Shown: positions 22,605 to 26,564 of the stretch, piece by piece
Position numbering within the stretch: the stretch's first letter is position 1
How the letters are laid out: each line of letters starts with the position of its first letter
Origin: B1 sp034439755
GTDB lineage: Bacteria; Bacteroidota; Bacteroidia; UKL13-3
Direction of reading: 5' to 3'
DNA: 26,564 nt
NCBI GenBank assembly: GCA_034439755.1
Contig: JAWXAZ010000051.1
Location: 1 to 26,564 of the forward strand
Made by a program: the position numbers and the translations under genes
The notes under the pieces: generated by a model
Seen by the model: only the letters and a program-made list of their open reading frames with translations
The model's database searches: none
What the model was told of the DNA's origin: nothing

Positions 22605-24730
22605 CCTAATTGTAATTGAATGAGTTGATTTTTCTTAAAAGAAGCACCTGGGCTAAGCGATTGTTTCTTCACTTTTCCCAAACCCTTTAGCTCCACTTTT
22701 ATGCCCTTGCGTTCTAATAAATACAGTGCATCTTTGGCGCCCATGCCAATTAAATTAGGCATCTTACCTGCTACCACAAGCGTAGGCTCTAATGCGATAG
22801 AATGGTCTTGAACGGCTGTTATAACCCAATCTGTTTCCGCCTCGTTGATAGAATCGTTGTGAAAATGAGACGACAGTTTAACCTGATCCAACAAGGTTTT
22901 TACCTCCTGTTTATCTGCCATGGCAATCTTTGGCAAATCATCGCTGATGTAAGGCGCAGTAAACTTCAATTCGCGGTGCAAATTCAAGGCACTGGCATAT
23001 ACTTTATCGGCAATTTCTTTGAATACAGGCAATGCAACTTTGGCCGCATAATAATTCTCTTTACGGGGGCGACTAATTAACACAAAGCAAGAATATTTTG
23101 GGTTCTCTGCAGGAAAATAACCGGCAAAAGAAGCACGGTAACTCTTGCCACCACCTGCTTGGTATCCCCTTCTGTTATTGGCTACTACGGCAGTTCCGGT
23201 TTTGCCAGCATACGAATAAAAATTACTCTTTAAAGAAGAAGCAGTGCCATGTAAAACCACACCTTCCATCATGTTGCGCAATTGTTTGGCAACAGCAGGT
23301 TTGCAAACGGCAGAATTGGAAACCACCATGGGAAATTCTTTAATAATTTTGCCAGATTGCTCAATGCGTTTTACCAACAGCGGCCTAACCATAACCCCAT
23401 TGTTGGCAATGGCATTGTAAACGCTAAGCAATTGTAAAGGCGTAATTTGCAACTCATAACCAATGGCCATATAAGGCAAACTGGTGCACGACCACGACTT
23501 GTTAGCCGGACCTTTTACCACCGGTGCACCTACGCCAGATAATTGCAAATTCAATTTTTCTGTTAAGCCTAAGTCCTTGTAGTGTTTAAAAACCTGACTT
23601 GGATTTTTAGCATAATTGCTTTGCATCATTTTGGCAAAAGCCACATTAGAAGAATGCTCAAAAGCTTCTTGCAAAGTGATAACACCAGTACCCAAATGAG
23701 AATCCTTCATGGTTAAGTTACAGAAGCGAATTTGTCCGCCCTCTGCATCAATTTTGCTATCAGGTTTCATATACCCATCCTCTAACAAAGCCATGGTTGA
23801 AACCAATTTAAAAGTAGAACCAGGCTCTACACTTTCGCCTACTGCATAGTTGTATTTTTCTTGGTAAACACCCTCCGAAACGCGGGTTAAATTTGCCAAA
23901 GCTTTTATTTCACCCGTAGCCACTTCCATTAAAATGGCGGTGCCATAATCGGCATCATTCTCTATTAAGTTATTAAGCAAAGCTTGCTCAGAAACATCCT
24001 GCAAATTGATGTCTAAGGTAGTAACAATATCGCGCCCCTGTTGCGCATCAATCATCAACTCATCATCGATTGGAATGTAGGCCCCACCAGCGATACGCTG
24101 CATTACACGCTTGCCACTCATGCCACTTAAGTGCTTGTCAAAATAGCCTTCTAAGCCCACTCTTACAGCACCCTCCTCTTGTTTAAAACCGATGGTTCTC
24201 TCGGCCAACATGCCAAAAGGCTTCTCTCTACGGGTTCTTTCCTGAACCAATAAACCACCTTTGTATTTGCCCATTCTAAACAAGGGCATTTGATACAAAG
24301 CACGCATTTGCTTATAAGAAATTTTACGCTTAAATAATAAATAGCGGTTACCTTCTTTTCTAATTTTAATAATCGATTGCTTGTAGGCCAAAACAGATTT
24401 ATCGCCAAATAAATTAGCCAAACAAATGGCCAAAGAATCGATGTTGTTTTGAAACAATTCTTCGTCCTTAAAAGCAGGCGATTTGGCATCGAGACGCACG
24501 TCGTAAATGGGCAAAGAAGTAGCCAATAAATTTCCCTTGCTATCAAAAATATTTCCACGAACCGCTTCAATAGAGAACACGTGCGTACTCAGGCTATCGG
24601 CCATGCGGCGCCATTTTGCCCCTTCCACAAACTGCACAGTAAACAAAGAGTAAGCCACGGCACCCGCAAATACCAGCATACCCGAAAACACAATTGTGGT
24701 TCGAATCAAAATGGATTTACGGGTATTCAT
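22601..24730 (-). CDS. ftsI: Division transpeptidase FtsI/PBP3 type (class B PBP) with C-terminal PASTA domain
   Basis: A 709-aa class B penicillin-binding protein (numbering from ATG 24730). One N-terminal membrane anchor (~7-30), the PBP dimerisation domain (IEAVRGNIFDSKGNLLA; GLEGYFDKHLSG), then the transpeptidase: S305-T-F-K308 (SxxK), S360-S-N362 (SxN) and K510-T-G512 (KTG), all intact. About 55 residues at the end form one PASTA repeat (MPNLIGMGAKDALYLLERKGIKVEL...), which proteobacterial FtsI lacks. It crosslinks septal peptidoglycan next to FtsW. The frame can start at GTG 24742, overlapping ftsL by 11 nt, but ATG 24730, just behind the ftsL stop, is more likely. Confidence 0.95.
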   Translation of the reverse strand: MNTRKSILIRTTIVFSGMLVFAGAVAYSLFTVQFVEGAKWRRMADSLSTHVFSIEAVRGNIFDSKGNLLATSLPIYDVRLDAKSPAFKDEELFQNNIDSLAICLANLFGDKSVLAYKQSIIKIRKEGNRYLLFKRKISYKQMRALYQMPLFRMGKYKGGLLVQERTRREKPFGMLAERTIGFKQEEGAVRVGLEGYFDKHLSGMSGKRVMQRIAGGAYIPIDDELMIDAQQGRDIVTTLDINLQDVSEQALLNNLIENDADYGTAILMEVATGEIKALANLTRVSEGVYQEKYNYAVGESVEPGSTFKLVSTMALLEDGYMKPDSKIDAEGGQIRFCNLTMKDSHLGTGVITLQEAFEHSSNVAFAKMMQSNYAKNPSQVFKHYKDLGLTEKLNLQLSGVGAPVVKGPANKSWSCTSLPYMAIGYELQITPLQLLSVYNAIANNGVMVRPLLVKRIEQSGKIIKEFPMVVSNSAVCKPAVAKQLRNMMEGVVLHGTASSLKSNFYSYAGKTGTAVVANNRRGYQAGGGKSYRASFAGYFPAENPKYSCFVLISRPRKENYYAAKVALPVFKEIADKVYASALNLHRELKFTAPYISDDLPKIAMADKQEVKTLLDQVKLSSHFHNDSINEAETDWVITAVQDHSIALEPTLVVAGKMPNLIGMGAKDALYLLERKGIKVELKGLGKVKKQSLSPGASFKKNQLIQLQLG

Positions 24731-24731
24731 G

Positions 24732-25115
24732 TTATTGCTCACTGTAAGTAATTTTACTTGGTGGGGTTTTTAATTCTTTTATGCCAAATGGTTGCAACTT
24801 TTTTGCTACAGCCGATTGTTTGCTTTCGCTCATTAACTCACTTAACTCGCTTATGTATTCACTTCTTAAATCCTTCACTTCCTTTTGAAGCTTGTCTGTT
24901 TCGCGAATGATTTTTTCGCTGCGGTGACTGTTATAAATGAAGAGTAAAACCAATACAAAGACATAACTCAAAAAAGGCAACAGATCCTTCACCTGATCGG
25001 GATTAATGCGAAAGTCGAAGTCGGCAAAGCGCTTCATCGTTTCGGTGAAATTGCGATTCTCCTGATCAACTACCTTTTTGGCAGCGGTTTCCTCCTCTGT
25101 AATGATCTTATTCAT
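24732..25115 (-). CDS. ftsL: FtsL-like division protein (Bacteroidota type)
   Basis: A 127-aa bitopic protein: a charged ~45-residue cytoplasmic start, one membrane helix (LLPFLSYVFVLVLLFIYN, ~45-62), then a coiled-coil (EKIIRETDKLQKEVKDLRSEYISELSELM), and a short tail containing KKLQPFGIKELKTPP, where G-I-K-E-L-x-x-P-P recurs in this family. FtsL helps activate the FtsW/FtsI pair. The assignment rests on topology, length and position between rsmH and ftsI; primary sequence resembles classical FtsL very little. The start overlaps the rsmH stop by 1 nt (TAATG), suggesting coupled translation. Confidence 0.88.
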   Translation of the reverse strand: MNKIITEEETAAKKVVDQENRNFTETMKRFADFDFRINPDQVKDLLPFLSYVFVLVLLFIYNSHRSEKIIRETDKLQKEVKDLRSEYISELSELMSESKQSAVAKKLQPFGIKELKTPPSKITYSEQ

Positions 25116-26050
25116 TAGCTTGCTATGGGCTTTTGGGCAACTCTTAATTTTGCACTTCTAGATCGTGGATTGCGCTCCAATTCTTCTGGAGAAGCAGTAA
25201 CAACTTTTCGGGTAATGCCCAATAAAGGCTTGTTTACATTTCCAAAAAAATCCTTTTCCACATCGCCATTAAAGTTTCCACTGGCGATAAAATTTTTAAC
25301 CAAACGGTCTTCTAAAGAATGGTAACTCATTACCACCAATCGGCCTTCTGGCGCTAAGACATTTGGCACAGCAGAAAGAAAAGACTTTAACACCTCCATC
25401 TCTCTGTTTACCTCAATGCGCAAAGCTTGAAACACCTGCGCAAAGAATTTATAATCGCCAAATTTTGGCGTGTGCCTCTTTAAAGCTTCCTTTAAATGAG
25501 CCACTTTTTCTATGGGCCTAACCGAACGAAATTGACTGATATCGCTTGCCAATGCACGGGCGTTATGCAACTCGCCATATTGATAAAACATATCGGCAAG
25601 CTGTGGTTCGGTATACGTATTTAATATGCCACTTGCATGCAAAGCACCTGCTTGCTCTTTTTGATCGGCTGCATTCATGCGCATATCTAAGTCGGCCTCA
25701 TCAAAGCGAAAAGAGAACCCCCTGTCTGCCACATCAAATTGATGCGAGGAAACACCCAAATCGGCCAGAATACCATCTACAGGCAACATATCTTGATACG
25801 CCAAATGATTTTGCAAAAACTCAAAATTCTGGTCAATAAAAACCAAGCGGTTATCTTGCGGCAAATTTGCCTTGGCATCTTCATCTTGGTCAAAAGCAAT
25901 TAAGACACCCATTGGACCCAGTGCATTTAAGATAGCACGCGAATGTCCGCCACCACCAAAAGTTACATCTACATACCTGCCATTGGGCTTAATTTGAAGC
26001 GCAGCCAAACACTCGGCCAACATTACAGGAGCATGGTATTTATTTTCCAT
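25115..26050 (-). CDS. rsmH: 16S rRNA (cytosine-1402-N4)-methyltransferase RsmH
   Basis: A 311-aa SAM-dependent methyltransferase modifying C1402 in the ribosomal P site. Motifs: YHAPVML at the start, DVTFGGGGHSRAIL (SAM loop), FDQD, LADLGVSSHQFD, RGFSFRFDEADLDMRM, EVNREM, and SYHSLEDRLVKNF near the end. I prefer ATG 26050 to ATG 26056: GGAGG at 26057-26061 is then 6 nt upstream, an ideal Shine-Dalgarno distance, whereas it would touch the other ATG. Clear Shine-Dalgarno sites are rare in this phylum, so the site is notable. With this start the gene overlaps mraZ by 11 nt. Confidence 0.95.
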   Translation of the reverse strand: MENKYHAPVMLAECLAALQIKPNGRYVDVTFGGGGHSRAILNALGPMGVLIAFDQDEDAKANLPQDNRLVFIDQNFEFLQNHLAYQDMLPVDGILADLGVSSHQFDVADRGFSFRFDEADLDMRMNAADQKEQAGALHASGILNTYTEPQLADMFYQYGELHNARALASDISQFRSVRPIEKVAHLKEALKRHTPKFGDYKFFAQVFQALRIEVNREMEVLKSFLSAVPNVLAPEGRLVVMSYHSLEDRLVKNFIASGNFNGDVEKDFFGNVNKPLLGITRKVVTASPEELERNPRSRSAKLRVAQKPIAS

Positions 26051-26510
26051 CTTCATCCTCCTTTTTACGCTTGCTCATTACCTCTTCGGCCAAAGCACTA
26101 AAATCTGAAGGCTCCTCGCTCAACATTTTGTCGTACTCTTCCTTGTTCCAGATTTCTACATTATTGCCATAAGCCAATAAAACCAATTCGCCATTTAGGG
26201 TGGCAAACTCTTGCAATTGTTTTGGCACCAATAAACGCGAAGCAGCATCCATTTCTAACTTACTGGCACCTCTCAAGAAGTATCTTTTAAAGGTGCGCTC
26301 CTTTTGTATGTAGTCGCTCAATTTATCAATCTCGGCCGCAATCAACTTCCATTCATTGCTTGGATACAATACACAACATTTCTCGAAACCACGGTTGATG
26401 AAAAACGAATCCTTTGCCGCCTCCGGCAACTGCTTTTTTAAAGCAGAAGGGATCATTAACCTCCCTTTGGCATCCATTTTACATTCGTATTCTCCGTTAA
26501 GTTGCGTCAT
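26040..26510 (-). CDS. mraZ: Transcriptional regulator MraZ
   Basis: A 156-aa protein with two AbrB/MraZ-like domains. Each has the D-x-x-x-R motif: GEYECKMDAKGRLMIP near the start and EMDAASRLLVP in the second half. MraZ binds repeated boxes before its own gene and represses the dcw cluster. I start it at ATG 26510 (MTQLNGEYECKMD), where the conserved domain begins; the longer frame to 26549 would add 13 residues not typical of the family. The C terminus is acidic and lysine-rich (EEVMSKRKKEDEDGK). First gene of the cluster, overlapping rsmH. Confidence 0.95.
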   Translation of the reverse strand: MTQLNGEYECKMDAKGRLMIPSALKKQLPEAAKDSFFINRGFEKCCVLYPSNEWKLIAAEIDKLSDYIQKERTFKRYFLRGASKLEMDAASRLLVPKQLQEFATLNGELVLLAYGNNVEIWNKEEYDKMLSEEPSDFSALAEEVMSKRKKEDEDGK

Positions 26511-26534
26511 TATTAGTATTGAGCGATTACAGCG

Positions 26535-26560
26535 TAAAAATAAGAACATTTTTCCACTTT
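26535..26560 (-). promoter_or_regulatory. mraZ: Candidate mraZ promoter and MraZ box, cut by the window edge
   Basis: On the - strand AAAGTGGAAA (26551-26560) fits the MraZ box described for Mollicutes (AAAGTGKN3), and TATTTTTA (26535-26542), one base off TAnnTTTG, follows 8 nt later, 24 nt before the ATG. MraZ boxes act as arrays, and only one box is visible because the sequence ends at 26564. Confidence 0.3.
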
Positions 26561-26564
26561 TTAC

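Noticed and set aside
24163..24570. 135-codon - strand frame inside ftsI
   Set aside because: Same strand, other frame of ftsI, where the real frame carries the PBP dimerisation domain.

Overview
The window looks like a chromosomal piece of a Bacteroidota (Bacteroidetes) bacterium. The evidence is a division and cell-wall (dcw) cluster with Bacteroidota-type members (short FtsL-like protein, PASTA-bearing division transpeptidase, MraY with a long extra loop, FtsZ with a long acidic linker), two proteins with Por/type IX secretion (T9SS) C-terminal signals, and several promoter -7 boxes resembling TAnnTTTG. I cannot place it below phylum.

Layout. (1) 1-3527, + strand: the 3' end of an Mrp/NBP35-type Fe-S carrier ATPase gene, a decayed second copy of that gene's last codons, then a three-gene cassette whose genes overlap by 4 nt each (587-3527): an Mrr-like nuclease-domain effector, a 78-aa winged-helix-like middle component, and a DUF2326-type ABC/SMC-like ATPase. 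This is an ABC-three-component (ABC-3C) conflict system, a class predicted mainly from genome comparison. A large imperfect hairpin closes it. (2) 3796-6109: backbone genes, namely a NifU C-terminal-domain protein, and on the - strand a PAP2 phosphatase, a radical SAM/SPASM protein and a small XRE regulator. The mrp and nifU genes are probably old neighbours that the cassette separates. (3) 6341-10699, + strand, AT-rich: a T9SS type-A cargo gene broken by one in-frame TGA, then a 1046-aa T9SS type-B surface protein with seven tandem ~50-aa repeats. (4) 10942-26510, - strand: an uninterrupted dcw cluster transcribed mraZ-rsmH-ftsL-ftsI-murE-mraY-murD-ftsW-murG-murC-ftsQ-ftsA-ftsZ, with junctions of -11 to +15 nt except ftsW/murD, which holds two identical 40-nt hairpin units. 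A terminator follows ftsZ.

How the genes work together. MurC, MurD, MurE, MraY and MurG carry out the UDP-MurNAc-to-lipid II steps (MurE has the DNPR motif of meso-DAP enzymes; MurF is not in this window). FtsW and the FtsI-type transpeptidase polymerise and crosslink septal peptidoglycan. FtsA, FtsZ, FtsQ and FtsL form the division machine. MraZ is the likely autoregulator and RsmH methylates 16S rRNA. Mrp and the NifU-domain protein serve Fe-S cluster delivery.

The most notable items are the ABC-3C cassette and its scars (mrp 3'-end remnant on the left, attC-sized hairpin on the right), the single in-frame TGA in the T9SS gene, the perfect hairpin duplication inside the dcw operon, and a dispersed degenerate motif (best form TTCGGTCTGAACCAA) found in backbone DNA but not in the AT-rich accessory segments.
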